46,070 nt of DNA from a bacterium (GTDB taxonomy: Bacteria; Hydrogenedentota; Hydrogenedentia; Hydrogenedentiales; SLHB01), in contig JAAEQP010001230.1 of assembly GCA_024231375.1 (NCBI GenBank), positions 1 through 46,070 of the forward strand, given 5' to 3'. Each line of letters starts with the position of its first letter. Position 1 is the first letter of the stretch. A program made the translations under genes and the position numbers. Under the pieces are notes generated by a model. The model did no database searches, was not told the DNA's origin, and saw only the letters and a program-made list of their open reading frames with translations. Positions 26,199 through 35,686 of the stretch are shown piece by piece.

Positions 26199-27278
26199 AT
26201 GGAAAAGGTGATGTTCAACAGGCTCGTCGCCCTGTGCGAGGAGTACGACCGTCTCACAGCCGAGATGTCCACCCAAGAGGTGGCCTCCGACCCGGTGCGC
26301 TACCGCGATCTCGCCAAGGCCCAATCGGCCATGGGGGACACGGTCCGCTGCTTCCGGCTGTATCAGACGGAGCGTGAGCGCCTCGACGAGGCCGAAGAAA
26401 TCCTCCGGGACGAGAGCGACGCTGAACTGCGCGAACTCGCGGAGGAGGACAAGAACTCCCTTTCCATCTCCATGGACGAGCGGGAACAGGAACTGAAGGT
26501 CCTGCTCATTCCCACGGACCCCAATGATGAGAAGAATACCATCATGGAAATCCGGGCGGGGACTGGGGGAGAGGAAGCCGCCCTGTTCGTGGGCGACCTG
26601 TACCGCATGTACTCGCGGTTCGCCGAGTTGAAGGTCTGGAAGATCGAGATCATGAACTCCCATGCCTCCGACATGGGTGGGTACAAAGAGATCAGCTTCC
26701 GGATCATCGGCGAGAGCGTGTTCAGCCAACTCAAGTTCGAGGGCGGCGTGCATCGTGTCCAGCGTGTGCCCGAGACCGAGTCCCAAGGCCGGATTCATAC
26801 ATCCGCGGTGACGGTCGCCGTGCTGCCCGAGGCCGAGGCGGTCGATATCGCCATCGACCAGAACGATCTCCAGATCGATGTATACCGTTCCAGCGGACCC
26901 GGCGGCCAAAGTGTCAACACCACCGATTCCGCGGTCCGGATCACGCACAAGCCAACCGGCGTGGTCGTCACCTGCCAGGACGAGAAATCACAGCACAAGA
27001 ACAAGGCCAAGGCCCTTGTGGTGTTGCGTGCGCGGCTCCTTGCCCGGAAACGGGAGGAGGAAAACGCCGCCCGCTCGGCCGACCGCCGCAGTCAGGTGGG
27101 TTCGGGAGACCGTAGCGAACGCATCCGCACCTACAACTATCCCCAGAACCGAGTGACCGACCACCGCATCAACTTCACCATCCACAAATTGGACGCCGCC
27201 ATGGAAGGCGCGATCCAGGACGTCATCGACGCGCTGACCACCGCCGACCGCGCTGCGAAGATGGCCCATGGCGACTAG
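26199..27278 (+). CDS. prfA: Peptide chain release factor 1
   Basis: 359 aa. RF1 recognises UAA and UAG and triggers peptide release. The stop-codon-reading motif PxT is present as PET in [14 protein letters not shown], and the universally conserved GGQ is at residues 235-237 ([17 protein letters not shown]); its Gln is the target of PrmC. The N-terminal coiled-coil domain and the C-terminal [26 protein letters not shown] region are complete. Start: ATG at 26199, although a second ATG at 26211 exists and neither has a strong ribosome site. The stop overlaps prmC by 11 bases. Confidence 0.97.
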   Translation: MEKVMFNRLVALCEEYDRLTAEMSTQEVASDPVRYRDLAKAQSAMGDTVRCFRLYQTERERLDEAEEILRDESDAELRELAEEDKNSLSISMDEREQELKVLLIPTDPNDEKNTIMEIRAGTGGEEAALFVGDLYRMYSRFAELKVWKIEIMNSHASDMGGYKEISFRIIGESVFSQLKFEGGVHRVQRVPETESQGRIHTSAVTVAVLPEAEAVDIAIDQNDLQIDVYRSSGPGGQSVNTTDSAVRITHKPTGVVVTCQDEKSQHKNKAKALVVLRARLLARKREEENAARSADRRSQVGSGDRSERIRTYNYPQNRVTDHRINFTIHKLDAAMEGAIQDVIDALTTADRAAKMAHGD

Positions 27279-28116
27279 CGTCGCACAGTATCTTGCTCGC
27301 GCCGCCGACCGAATCGCCTCCATTAGCGAGACGCCCCGTGTCGATGCCGAGATCCTTCTTGCCCACACCCTCGGTTGCACACGCGCTCAACTGCTCGCGC
27401 GGCTGAAGGAATCCGTCGACGCGCCCAATTTTGATGCGCTTGTCCAACGTCGGCTCGACTGCGAACCCATCGCCTACATCCTCGGCGACTGGGAATTCTA
27501 CTCCATGACATTTCTCGTCGGACCGCCCACGCTGGTGCCTCGCCCCGAGACCGAACACCTCGTCGAGGCCGTGCTCGATCACATCGGCGAGGGACCGGCC
27601 CGCGTGCTGGAATTGGGTACTGGTACCGGATGCGTGGCGCTCGCTCTGGCCGCCAACGCCCCGGCATGCCACGTGCTCGCCACCGATATCGCGGCCCAGG
27701 CCCTGGAACTGGCCTCCCGCAACGCTGAGAAACACGCTCTCACCGGCCGTGTCTCGTTCGCCCAGGGCGACCTGTTCGAGGCCGTTCCTGACGATGCCGC
27801 ACCCTACGACGCCGTTTGTTCCAATCCGCCGTACGTCGAGACCGGCGCGTGGCCCGAGTTGTCGCCCGTCATCCGCCGGCACGAAGATCCCGATGCGCTC
27901 CTGGCCGGCCCCGATGGTTTGGATGTCATTCGTCGCATCGCCCGCGATGCCCAAACCTATCTCAAACCCGGCGGCCTGCTTGCGTTCGAGATGGGAATGG
28001 GGCAAACTGAAGCCGTGTGTACGCTGTTGGAGCAACATGGCTACGCTGACATCGACGTGCGACCCGACCTCGCGGGTATCGGGCGTGTGGCCCTGGCCAG
28101 GAAGCCCGGACCATGA
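27268..28116 (+). CDS. prmC: Release factor glutamine methyltransferase
   Basis: 282 aa. Methylates the GGQ glutamine of RF1 and RF2. It has the helical N-terminal RF-binding domain, [15 protein letters not shown] (the PRPETE signature), the SAM-binding [16 protein letters not shown], and the catalytic NPPYV (186-190) that binds glutamine. Overlap with prfA of 11 bases indicates coupled translation, which matches the enzyme's function. The stop overlaps radC by 4 bases. Confidence 0.96.
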   Translation: MATSVAQYLARAADRIASISETPRVDAEILLAHTLGCTRAQLLARLKESVDAPNFDALVQRRLDCEPIAYILGDWEFYSMTFLVGPPTLVPRPETEHLVEAVLDHIGEGPARVLELGTGTGCVALALAANAPACHVLATDIAAQALELASRNAEKHALTGRVSFAQGDLFEAVPDDAAPYDAVCSNPPYVETGAWPELSPVIRRHEDPDALLAGPDGLDVIRRIARDAQTYLKPGGLLAFEMGMGQTEAVCTLLEQHGYADIDVRPDLAGIGRVALARKPGP

Positions 28117-28808
28117 CGGACGCGCGCTATACCACCGGTGTCCGTGAGATGCCCCCGGAAGACCGGCCTCGCGAACGCCTCGCCCGGCTTGGGGCTGAGG
28201 CCCTGCGCGATGCCGAACTGATCGCCGTGCTGTTCCGCACCGGCACTCGCAAACTAGGGGCCGTCGCCCTGGCGGAACGGGCGCTGCAGCATTTCGGCGA
28301 CCTGCGCGGCCTTTCCCGCGCCTCCGTCGACGAACTCCAACAAGTCAGTGGCCTCGGGTTGGCGAAAGCAGTCGAGATCAAAGCCGCCATTGAACTCGGC
28401 CTCCGCCTCGCCGAGCACTCCCACACGGACCGCATGCGCATCTCCAGCGCCGAAGACGTGTCGCGGCTGCTCATGATCCGGTTCAAGGAATGCGAGAATG
28501 AGCAATTCAAATCCTTGCTCCTCAACACCAAGAACGAGGTCCTCCGCATTGTGGATGTGAGCCAGGGGGGACTGGACGCCACGCCCGCATTGCCGCGCGA
28601 CGTGTTCCGCCAAGCTGTACGCGATGCCGCCAGCGCCGTCATCGTGTGCCACAACCATCCTTCCGGCGATCCCGATCCCAGCCGCGACGACATTACGCTC
28701 ACCAAGCGCTTGGCTGAAGCGGCGGCGTTGCTCGGAGTCCGGTTTCTCGACCATGTCATCTTCGGCGACGGCCGATACGTCAGTTTGCAGGAAAGGGGTA
28801 TGATGTGA
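28113..28808 (+). CDS. radC: RadC-family JAB/MPN protein
   Basis: 231 aa. The N-terminal helix-hairpin-helix region (REMPPEDRPRERLARLG, LQQVSGLGLAKAVEIKAA) precedes a JAB/MPN metalloprotease-like domain with the zinc motif VCHNHPSGDPDPSRDD. RadC proteins were once called DNA repair proteins; the activity is not established. It begins at the ATGA overlap with prmC and ends at a GTGA overlap with psd, placing it inside the operon. Confidence 0.94.
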   Translation: MTDARYTTGVREMPPEDRPRERLARLGAEALRDAELIAVLFRTGTRKLGAVALAERALQHFGDLRGLSRASVDELQQVSGLGLAKAVEIKAAIELGLRLAEHSHTDRMRISSAEDVSRLLMIRFKECENEQFKSLLLNTKNEVLRIVDVSQGGLDATPALPRDVFRQAVRDAASAVIVCHNHPSGDPDPSRDDITLTKRLAEAAALLGVRFLDHVIFGDGRYVSLQERGMM

Positions 28809-29482
28809 AGAAGTCGTTTAGCGCCTGGACCGAGGGCCTGTACATATACATGCCGCTGTTCGCGTTTGGAGTTGTCGGCACGGCATTTCTGTACCACTCC
28901 GTCGCTGTAGCGGGACCGCTACTGGCGCTGGCCTGCGGCGCCTTCGCCCTGTTCTTCTTCCGCGACCCGACGCGCACCGTTGCCGCGGGCCCCGGCGAAG
29001 TCGTCTCACCAGCCGACGGCACGGTAGTGGGCATCGAGGACCTCCCGGAGACGCCGCATTACGACGGGCCCTGCCGGCGTGTGTCCATCTTCCTGTCCGT
29101 ATTCAACGTGCACATCAACCGCGCCCCGGTATCAGGCACGGTGCAAAGCGTGAAGCACAAGAACGGCGCTTTCAAAAACGCCATGCGCGCCGACACGACC
29201 GAGTTGAATGAGTCAAATGCCATCCGCATGGAAACCGACCTGGGCCCCATGACCGTCCGTCAGATCTCGGGTGCTGTGGCCCGCCGCATCGTATGCCGGT
29301 GTGGAGTGGGGGACGCTCTCGAAAAAGGCGAGAAGTTCGGCATGATCAAGTTCGGTTCGCGTACGGAATTGTATCTTCCGCCAGGGACCGAGGTCCGCGT
29401 TGCGTTGAAGCAGAAAGTGAAGGCGGGCGAGACCATCATGGCCTACGCAGCGCCTGCTGGGGACACCGATGAAGAAGATTAA
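28805..29482 (+). CDS. psd: Phosphatidylserine decarboxylase
   Basis: 225 aa with GTG at 28805 (4-base overlap with radC). The short PSD-A class, which lacks the long N-terminal extension of E. coli Psd. N-terminal hydrophobic segments (about 12-60) anchor it in the membrane. FFRDPTRTV and VVSPADGTVVGIED are conserved, as are FLSVFNVHINRAPVSGTV and SNAIRMET. Self-cleavage to the pyruvoyl enzyme is expected before Ser185 in IKFGSRTELYLPP. Converts phosphatidylserine to phosphatidylethanolamine. Overlaps pssA by 14 bases. Confidence 0.96.
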   Translation: MKKSFSAWTEGLYIYMPLFAFGVVGTAFLYHSVAVAGPLLALACGAFALFFFRDPTRTVAAGPGEVVSPADGTVVGIEDLPETPHYDGPCRRVSIFLSVFNVHINRAPVSGTVQSVKHKNGAFKNAMRADTTELNESNAIRMETDLGPMTVRQISGAVARRIVCRCGVGDALEKGEKFGMIKFGSRTELYLPPGTEVRVALKQKVKAGETIMAYAAPAGDTDEED

Positions 29483-30392
29483 GCTACGCAAGCCACGACG
29501 ACGGCGCGGCAGGTCGCGCGGCGTGCGGCGCCGCCCGATCAACGTGCTCGCCAGCGTACTGACCACCATGGGCCTGTACTGTGGCATCTACAGCATCTTC
29601 TCCGCTATCGACGAGAACTACACCAGAGCCTGCGTGCTCATCATCTTCGCCATCTTCTTCGACATGCTCGATGGCACTGTCGCCAAACTGACCAAATCCG
29701 TATCGGAGTTCGGCAAGGAACTCGACAGTCTATGCGACCTGGTGTCCTTTGGCGTAGCGCCCGCCGTGCTGATCTACACCGCGTTTCTAGCGGGCGAGAG
29801 GGAAGGCGCGTCCCTTGGTGTGAAGACGGGCGGCGTCATGGCAATCGTCTACGTCATCAGCGGCGCCTTGCGCCTGGCTCGGTACAACGTCTACCAGAGC
29901 CAGTCGCGCGAGTTCTTCGCCGGGCTACCTATCCCGGCCGCCGCGGCTACCATTGCGTCATTCGTGCTCTTCACGCAGCATCTGAATCTTGGCGTGGCGC
30001 CGTGGGCGCTGAGTGCGCTCTCGCTCACCTTGGCCTATCTCATGGTGAGCACGCTCCGCTATCCCAAAGACAAGATGAAGGCCGTCGTGTTGGCGCCTCG
30101 CCACGCCTTCCGTACCCTTGTGGCGGTCGGCGTTGCCATGGGCGTGCTGCACGCGGCCGTGCAGTATACGCCCGCCGTCGTGCTGTTCCCCCTGGCCGTG
30201 ATCTACTGTTCCTACGGCGTCGCAGACGGCATCTACCGGTGGGCACAGAAGCCGACGGAGAAAACAAAGACAACCGGTCAGGAGTCTTCGGACGCGCCTT
30301 CCCCGGATTCCGGCGACACCGCCTCGGAACCTTCGTCAGGTGAGACGGATTCCACACCGCCGGCCCCGGCGAACACCGGCGATCTCCTGTAG
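29469..30392 (+). CDS. pssA: CDP-diacylglycerol--serine O-phosphatidyltransferase
   Basis: 307 aa. Makes phosphatidylserine from CDP-diacylglycerol and serine, supplying psd. The CDP-alcohol phosphatidyltransferase motif D-x2-DG-x2-A[R]-x8-G-x3-D-x3-D is complete from Asp65 (DMLDGTVAKLTKSVSEFG), with Lys73 where Arg is usual. Six to eight hydrophobic helices follow. An Arg/Lys-rich N-terminal leader (KLRKPRRRRGRSRGVRRR) precedes them. The C-terminal ~45 residues (from about KTTGQESSDAP) are a disordered, acidic Ser/Pro tail whose DNA overlaps the end of the opposite-strand permease by 115 bases. Last gene of the operon. Confidence 0.95.
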   Translation: MKKIKLRKPRRRRGRSRGVRRRPINVLASVLTTMGLYCGIYSIFSAIDENYTRACVLIIFAIFFDMLDGTVAKLTKSVSEFGKELDSLCDLVSFGVAPAVLIYTAFLAGEREGASLGVKTGGVMAIVYVISGALRLARYNVYQSQSREFFAGLPIPAAAATIASFVLFTQHLNLGVAPWALSALSLTLAYLMVSTLRYPKDKMKAVVLAPRHAFRTLVAVGVAMGVLHAAVQYTPAVVLFPLAVIYCSYGVADGIYRWAQKPTEKTKTTGQESSDAPSPDSGDTASEPSSGETDSTPPAPANTGDLL

Positions 30393-31654
30393 TACGCCAC
30401 GCCTTCCACCACGAACACCTTCAGCGCGGCCGCCGTGGGCACCGCCAGCAGCAGGCCCAGGAACCCCAGCAAATTGCCGAACACCAGAATCGCCAGGATG
30501 ACCCAGACCGGGTTCAGTCCCACCTGTTCGCCCACGATCTTGGGCGTCAACACATTGCCCTCGAGCGCCTGGGCCACGACCATCGTAATCAACACTCCCA
30601 GCAGGTGTCCGTCCACCCCATACTGCAGAAGCGTCAGAAACAGCGCCGTGCATGCCGTCAGCACCACCCCCAGATAGGGGACGAAACTCGCCACCGCGCC
30701 GATGATCGCCACCAGGATGCCGAACGGTGTCCCGGACGCGATGAACCCAATTGCATACATCACGCCCAAGCACGCGCACACCATGAATTGCCCCCGGAGG
30801 AAGCAACGCAACTGGCGGTCGATCTGGCCCACAATGCTCAGGGTCTTCTCCCGGTAGCGCGGGGGCACCAGATTACGAGCGCCGGCCACCACACCGTCGA
30901 AGTCTTTCAGCAGGTACCCGGCAACAAACGCGAACAGCGCGAAGTTGCCAAAGAACACCAAGACGCCCACCAAGCCTTTTCCAATCGACGCGAAGAAGTG
31001 GGCGACCGTCATGCCCGCCTTCTGACTTGCATCCGCCGCGCGGCCTGGGTCGGCAACCAGAAACTGAACGGCGTACTCCTGCACAAGTCCGCCCACTCGA
31101 GCAGCCAGCACCTGTCGTGGCTCGTCGGTGGCCCCCTCTTCCATCAATTCGGCGGCTACCAGTACCTGCCGCAGCCGGTCGTCCAGTTCGAACTGGTCCG
31201 CCCTGTCCTCAAACCACCCGCCCACCCGAGCGAACAACCCCGGCGTCGCGTGGCCCTCATCGTTGCCTGAGGTGGCCGATTCCTGACCTTCCTCACCGCT
31301 CGGGGCCGTGACACCGGGACTGGGGGACACCTGGCTCTCGTCACCAGCGGGAGCCGCATCCGCCGCACTGGTCAGTTTCTGGGCCTGCGAGATGATAGTG
31401 GGGACCATGAACAGGGGGAGGGCAATGACAATGCCAATGCCTACACACGCCAGCATGGCAATGGTGACGCCCCGCGATATCTTGCGCTTCTCGAAAAAAT
31501 CCACCACGGGATCCAGCAGGTACGCTGCAAGAAACGCCATCAACAGGGGAATGAGCACCGGGCTCAGTACATAGACCAGAAAACACGCCAACGCCAGCGC
31601 CAGCAACACCCCCACCGCGCGGACCCACGGATTCTGTAGCACCGGTTCAAGCAT
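30278..31654 (-). CDS. AI-2E-family (PerM-type) membrane transporter
   Basis: 458 aa from the ATG at 31654, chosen for the GGAGGAGG about 10 bases upstream; the open frame starts 48 bases earlier. Membrane protein with about eight helices (LLALALACFLVYVLSPVLIPLL, ...). Family landmarks include the DPVVDFFEKRKISRGVTI stretch after helix 2 and, in the second half, VLTPKIVGEQVGLNPVWVIL with LLGFLGLLLAVPTAAALKV. A ~130-residue soluble, acidic loop sits between the third helix and the rest (about 85-215). The C-terminal tail is acidic (SPDEGSEAVSPESGEGASEDS). Substrates of this family range from autoinducer-2 to Na+ or other ions, so the function is open. Converges on pssA with a 115-base coding overlap. 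Confidence 0.88.
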   Translation of the reverse strand: MLEPVLQNPWVRAVGVLLALALACFLVYVLSPVLIPLLMAFLAAYLLDPVVDFFEKRKISRGVTIAMLACVGIGIVIALPLFMVPTIISQAQKLTSAADAAPAGDESQVSPSPGVTAPSGEEGQESATSGNDEGHATPGLFARVGGWFEDRADQFELDDRLRQVLVAAELMEEGATDEPRQVLAARVGGLVQEYAVQFLVADPGRAADASQKAGMTVAHFFASIGKGLVGVLVFFGNFALFAFVAGYLLKDFDGVVAGARNLVPPRYREKTLSIVGQIDRQLRCFLRGQFMVCACLGVMYAIGFIASGTPFGILVAIIGAVASFVPYLGVVLTACTALFLTLLQYGVDGHLLGVLITMVVAQALEGNVLTPKIVGEQVGLNPVWVILAILVFGNLLGFLGLLLAVPTAAALKVFVVEGVAYYRRSPVFAGAGGVESVSPDEGSEAVSPESGEGASEDS

Positions 31655-31760
31655 GATACGTCGCCTCCTCCGCGTAGATTCCCCCGTCCCTATCCGCCGC
31701 ATTCTAGCACCAAATGCCCCCCATTCAGAAGGGACTAGGTCCGGCGCAGAATTCGGAGCA

Positions 31761-31789
31761 TTTACTGTTTTTCCGTCTTGTGTTACGAT
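31761..31789 (+). promoter_or_regulatory. Promoter candidate of the first lipoprotein paralog
   Basis: TTTACT (31761-31766), 17-base spacer, TACGAT (31784-31789), giving a ~190-base leader to 31982. The same layout appears before the third and fourth paralogs. Between 31655 and 31981 no gene is seen. Confidence 0.5.
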
Positions 31790-31981
31790 AGCGAAGCGTG
31801 GCAGGGGCCCGCCGGAAGGTGGGGTCGCGCATGTGTGTGGGCGAATGGGAACGGGGTGTGCTTCCAGATGGGCGGTCTACAGGCCGGTTGCCGGCGGTTC
31901 GCCGTGGGCGTGAGTAGTCTCCTCCGTGTTCCTTCCGCCATTCCGAGGCGTTCACTACCAACTCTCGTGGAGGGAAGAACC

Positions 31982-33637
31982 ATGGCGAGATCCAGAAAAC
32001 GGTGGCTGACCATAGGCACGCTCGCGCTTGCCGCGGTGATCGTGTCCGGCTGCCCGGTGTCGCTCAATAGCGGCGGCTACCTCGTCTATCCGTTGTCGCT
32101 CGAGTTCTGCGACTGCGTCGACGAGTTGACCGTTAACGTAACCAACTATTGCGCAGCGGACGGGCCATGGACGGCCACGGTCAACGCGCCCTGGTTGACG
32201 GTGACGCCCGACACTGGCACGGGCGAATACACCCAGGTCACCGTTGCCGTAACACGCCCGGCCGTCAAGGAAATGCAGATTGGCAAGAACACCGCCAACA
32301 TCCGCCTCTCCTTCACGGGCGGCATACAAGACGTGCCGGTGACCGCGTGGGTGTGGCCCGAGTTCACGTTTGAAGAGTATTTCGACGAAGGCAGCGGTGA
32401 GATTCTCCTCCCGAAGCAACCGGGGGGACTCTTCTCCTACGAGTACTTCAACGACGTCGAGGTCAGCCCGGACGGCGGGTATGTGGCCGTTGGATTCATC
32501 GACCAGGTCTCCGTCGTGTTAGACAAGGTCGGCGCCAAGAGCGTTGTGGAATTCGATGCTTACATGGCGAAGGCCGACATCACCGGCGAGAAGGTCTGGT
32601 CTATCAACTGGGGCGCGGGGGGATGGAGCGAAGCCTACGCCGTGGTTATGGCCGACGACGGCAACTATGTCGTTGCCGGCTGGCAGACGGTTGGGATCGA
32701 CATAGAGACAAAGGGGCTTGAGCCGGGCGTGTACGCCCAACTCACCAAAGTCAGCCAGGACGGCGTGATTCTTTGGCAGAAGATGTATGGTAACGGAACC
32801 TGGTGGTCCTGGGGACTCCAGAAGACCGCCGACGGTGGTTTCATCCTCACCGGCGACAACAGCGCGCCTGGCATCCTTGCCGACGTTTACGTTCCTTTCC
32901 TCATCAAGACCGACGCAGACGGCGAGGTGGAATGGTCCAGAGAGTATGACACCCTCACCTACGACCACCTCGTCTACAACGTTGAAGTCACCGCGAACGG
33001 CGGGTATGTCGTCGTTGGCGACAGTATCCCGCTCATTGTGCCCGACAAGGAGGCGAGACCCAGCAAGCGTCCCGCGGAGGGAGAGAAGCAGCCGGCGAGC
33101 GGGCAGCTGTTCCTTATGAAGACCGATCCCAACGGGAATCTGCAGTGGATCGAAGAGTTCGGCGGCGAGAACGCTCAGATGGGCCGCGACGTCGTCGCAC
33201 TTCCTGCACAGGGCGGCTATGCCGCATGCGGCACTTCCTACGAGGAAGGGCCGACGGAAGTCTATCTCGTCAAGGTGGACATCACGGGCGAGGAAGAGTG
33301 GTCCGAGACGTATGAGTTGGGCCTGGCAAGCAGCGCGAACGCAATCGTCCGCGACGACGCGGGCAACTACATCCTTGCCGGATGGGCCACGAACGGCCAA
33401 TTCAAGCAGCCTTCTCCCCAGAATGCCTTCTTGCTCAAGGTCGATGACGAGGGCGTCTTCGACTGGGTTGAGTACCACTCGGAAGTCGCGGCCGACTGGT
33501 TTAGCGGATTGCGCATCGCGCCCGATTGCGGGTTCATCGCCGCGGGCGGAAGCCAGATTGACGACTTCCCGCTCGTTGATTCGGACGGCTACCTCGTGAA
33601 GACCGACGAGAACGGCGAGGTCGTCTTCGGCCCGTAA
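31982..33637 (+). CDS. BACON-propeller lipoprotein, paralog 1
   Basis: 551 aa from the ATG at 31982 (GGAGGGAAGAACC upstream). Signal peptide with lipobox VSGC, Cys24 followed by Pro. Residues ~35-125 (WTATVNAPWLTVTPDTGTG, YTQVTVAVTR) form a beta domain like BACON modules. After a linker with PKQPGG, seven repeats of ~50-60 residues follow, each with a D/N-GGY-x-x-x-G strand and a KxDxxGxxxW strand (for example SPDGGYVAVGFI ... MAKADITGEKVWS), which I read as a seven-bladed propeller. Lys-Gln-Pro occurs after the BACON domain, in blade 4 (GEKQPASG) and in blade 6 (QFKQPSPQ). Function unknown; likely outer- or inner-membrane-anchored and facing the periplasm or surface. First of four paralogs. 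Confidence 0.85.
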   Translation: MARSRKRWLTIGTLALAAVIVSGCPVSLNSGGYLVYPLSLEFCDCVDELTVNVTNYCAADGPWTATVNAPWLTVTPDTGTGEYTQVTVAVTRPAVKEMQIGKNTANIRLSFTGGIQDVPVTAWVWPEFTFEEYFDEGSGEILLPKQPGGLFSYEYFNDVEVSPDGGYVAVGFIDQVSVVLDKVGAKSVVEFDAYMAKADITGEKVWSINWGAGGWSEAYAVVMADDGNYVVAGWQTVGIDIETKGLEPGVYAQLTKVSQDGVILWQKMYGNGTWWSWGLQKTADGGFILTGDNSAPGILADVYVPFLIKTDADGEVEWSREYDTLTYDHLVYNVEVTANGGYVVVGDSIPLIVPDKEARPSKRPAEGEKQPASGQLFLMKTDPNGNLQWIEEFGGENAQMGRDVVALPAQGGYAACGTSYEEGPTEVYLVKVDITGEEEWSETYELGLASSANAIVRDDAGNYILAGWATNGQFKQPSPQNAFLLKVDDEGVFDWVEYHSEVAADWFSGLRIAPDCGFIAAGGSQIDDFPLVDSDGYLVKTDENGEVVFGP

Positions 33638-33666
33638 CTGCAAGGTAACTTGACGGCATCCATACC

Positions 33667-33692
33667 CCTCCCGCGCCTGAATGCGCGGGAGG
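33667..33692 (+). terminator. Hairpin terminator after paralog 1
   Basis: A 10-bp stem CCTCCCGCGC / GCGCGGGAGG with a 6-base loop (CTGAAT), about 30 bases after the stop, followed by TGGCTCTCTCT rather than a full T-tract. Same stem and loop family as those after paralogs 2 and 3. Confidence 0.7.
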
Positions 33693-33758
33693 TGGCTCTC
33701 TCTGGGTCCTCGCGGCTGTTTGCCGGAACCTTGCGCCATGGGTGGAGTTGACACATGA

Positions 33759-33787
33759 TTGAGAGTGGGTGGGTGGACGATTGTATT
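33759..33787 (+). promoter_or_regulatory. Possible promoter of paralog 2
   Basis: TTGAGA (33759-33764), 17-base spacer, TGTATT (33782-33787); different from the TTTAC type used by the other three. It lies between the paralog 1 hairpin and 33930. Alternatively paralog 2 is transcribed by read-through. Confidence 0.3.
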
Positions 33788-33929
33788 GGGGCGGTTGTCG
33801 CTCGGGACAGGGACGGACAGCAGGGAGATCTCTCCGCCCCAAGGAGGTGGTGAGGCAGAGTCTTCGCGCGCCCTCGGGATTGCCTCCTCAGACCGCAACC
33901 GCGACTGGCCAATAGTGGGAGGAGAAGAC

Positions 33930-35594
33930 ATGGCGAAATCATGGAAGCGACGGACTATGTTGGGCACACTGGTGCTGACCGCGATTCTTGTGTCCGGTTG
34001 TCCGGTACCGGGGAGCGGCGGATACCTTGTCTACCCGCTGTCTCTTGATTTCAGCGGCTACAAGGACGAACTGGTCGTTAACGTCAACAACTACTGCGCC
34101 GCCGACGGGCCATGGACCGCTTCTGTCGACGTACCGTGGCTGACGGTGACGCCGGACACCGGCGCCGGTGAGGCCACCCAAGTCACGGTGACCGTGACGC
34201 GGCCCGAGCTCAAGGCCATGGACATTGGGAAGAACGACGCCACCATCCGGTTCACCTTCTCCGGCGGCGTGCAGAACGTGCCGGTCACGGCTTGGCTCTG
34301 GCCCGACCTCACCTTCGAAGAATGGATCGACGAAGGGTCGGACCTCTTCCCCCCACCGAAGCAGCCGGGCGGCCTGATCTCCACGGAATACCTCAACGAT
34401 GTCGAAGTCAGCCCGGACGGCGGCTATGTGGGCGTCGGGTTCATCTGGCAGGAAGCGTCTGACGCGGACTTCGGGGCCGACTCGGCGGCGAAGAACGTCG
34501 TCGTGGGCGACGCTTACGTCGTCAAGACGGACATCGACGGGGAGAAGATATGGTCCATCAACTGGGGAACCAGCGGATGGTCGGAAGCCAACGCTGTCGT
34601 GGTCGCCGACGACGGGAACTACGTCGTCGCCGGTTGGCAGACTGCTGGAGACGATTTCTTCGCCAAGGGATTCGATCCCCGGTTCTACGCCCAACTGACA
34701 AAGGTCAGCCAGGACGGCGTAATCATGTGGCAGAAGCTGTTCGGCGACGGAACCTGGTGGGCCAAGGACATCCAGAAGACCGCCGATGGCGGCTTCATCA
34801 TCGCTGGCGACAATTTCAGCGACGGGTGGTCCGACGCCGATGTCTACGTGCCGTTGCTCATCAAAACGGACGCCGACGGCAACGAGGAGTGGTCCAAGCT
34901 CTACGACACGCTCACCTACGACCACTACGTCTACGGTGTCGACGTGGCCGATGACGGTACCATTGTCGTCGCGGGCCAGAGCTTCCCGCTGCCGCTCAAG
35001 GAAGACGCCAAGCCGACGAAACGGGGCGGAGACGAGGCCAAACAACTGCCGGAAATGTTGCGTCTGTTCCTCATGCGAACCGAACCAAATGGCAACGTCC
35101 AATGGCGCAGAGAGTTCACCGGCGAGGGCGGCGCTTACGGACGCGACGTCACCGCCCTTCCAGGTCAAGGCGGCTACGTGGCCTGCGGCGGCATACAGAT
35201 TGGCCCGAGGGAGGCCGGATACGCCCTCAAGGTGGACATCACCGGCGAGGAAGTGTGGGGCGATTTCTTCGAAGTCGGAGATCTTACCGAATTCCATGCC
35301 GTCGTCCGCGACGACGATGGCAACTTCATGCTTGCGGGGAGGGCAGTTATGGAAGGATCTCCCAAGCAACCCTCATCCTTCGACGCGCTTCTTCTGAAGA
35401 TCGACGGCGACGGAGTCCCTCAGTCGCCGCCCATCCTGTACGGCAACGATGGCCCTTGCTGGTTCAACGGTCTGCGCATGACGCCCGACGCCGGGTACAT
35501 CGCCGTTGGCTCAAGCGTGTTCGATTTCCTTGGCCCCTGGGTGAGCGACGCCTACCTCGTCAAGACTGACCCAAGCGGCGAATTGGAGCACTGA
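33930..35594 (+). CDS. BACON-propeller lipoprotein, paralog 2
   Basis: 554 aa from the ATG at 33930 (GGAGGAGAAGAC upstream). Same plan as paralog 1: lipobox VSGC with Cys24-Pro25, YPLSLDFSGYKDELVVNV, BACON-like domain WTASVDVPWLTVTPDTGAG, then seven propeller repeats (first: SPDGGYVGVGFIWQ; last: TPDAGYIAVGSSVFDF). Invariant Lys-Gln sites: PPPKQPGG, DEAKQLPEM, SPKQPSSF. It is closest to paralog 3 in the linker LYDTLTYDHYVYGVDVADDG. Stop is followed 28 bases later by a strong hairpin. Confidence 0.85.
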   Translation: MAKSWKRRTMLGTLVLTAILVSGCPVPGSGGYLVYPLSLDFSGYKDELVVNVNNYCAADGPWTASVDVPWLTVTPDTGAGEATQVTVTVTRPELKAMDIGKNDATIRFTFSGGVQNVPVTAWLWPDLTFEEWIDEGSDLFPPPKQPGGLISTEYLNDVEVSPDGGYVGVGFIWQEASDADFGADSAAKNVVVGDAYVVKTDIDGEKIWSINWGTSGWSEANAVVVADDGNYVVAGWQTAGDDFFAKGFDPRFYAQLTKVSQDGVIMWQKLFGDGTWWAKDIQKTADGGFIIAGDNFSDGWSDADVYVPLLIKTDADGNEEWSKLYDTLTYDHYVYGVDVADDGTIVVAGQSFPLPLKEDAKPTKRGGDEAKQLPEMLRLFLMRTEPNGNVQWRREFTGEGGAYGRDVTALPGQGGYVACGGIQIGPREAGYALKVDITGEEVWGDFFEVGDLTEFHAVVRDDDGNFMLAGRAVMEGSPKQPSSFDALLLKIDGDGVPQSPPILYGNDGPCWFNGLRMTPDAGYIAVGSSVFDFLGPWVSDAYLVKTDPSGELEH

Positions 35595-35621
35595 GTAGTC
35601 CGATCACTCTGTCCTTTGCTC

Positions 35622-35657
35622 AACCCCCTCCCGCGCCTGAGCGCGCGGGAGGGGGTT
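35622..35657 (+). terminator. Strong hairpin terminator after paralog 2
   Basis: A 15-bp perfect stem AACCCCCTCCCGCGC / GCGCGGGAGGGGGTT with loop CTGAGC, followed by CTTCTG. Core matches the hairpins after paralogs 1 and 3. Confidence 0.85.
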
Positions 35658-35686
35658 CTTCTGAGTCGAATACTTGAGACTGCCTG

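Noticed and set aside
31783..32067. Longer start for paralog 1 at 31778
   Set aside because: The upstream part has no ribosome site, would precede the signal peptide with 68 unrelated residues, and lies within the promoter candidate.
33840..33915. AAGGAGG followed by a 21-codon frame upstream of paralog 2
   Set aside because: The spacing between AAGGAGG and the GTG at 33850 is only 2 bases, too short for initiation, and no equivalent exists before the other paralogs.
32519..35369. Long antisense frames (about 480 aa each) within paralogs 1 and 2
   Set aside because: They recur because the paralogs share sequence and codon bias; no ribosome site or recognisable domain supports them.
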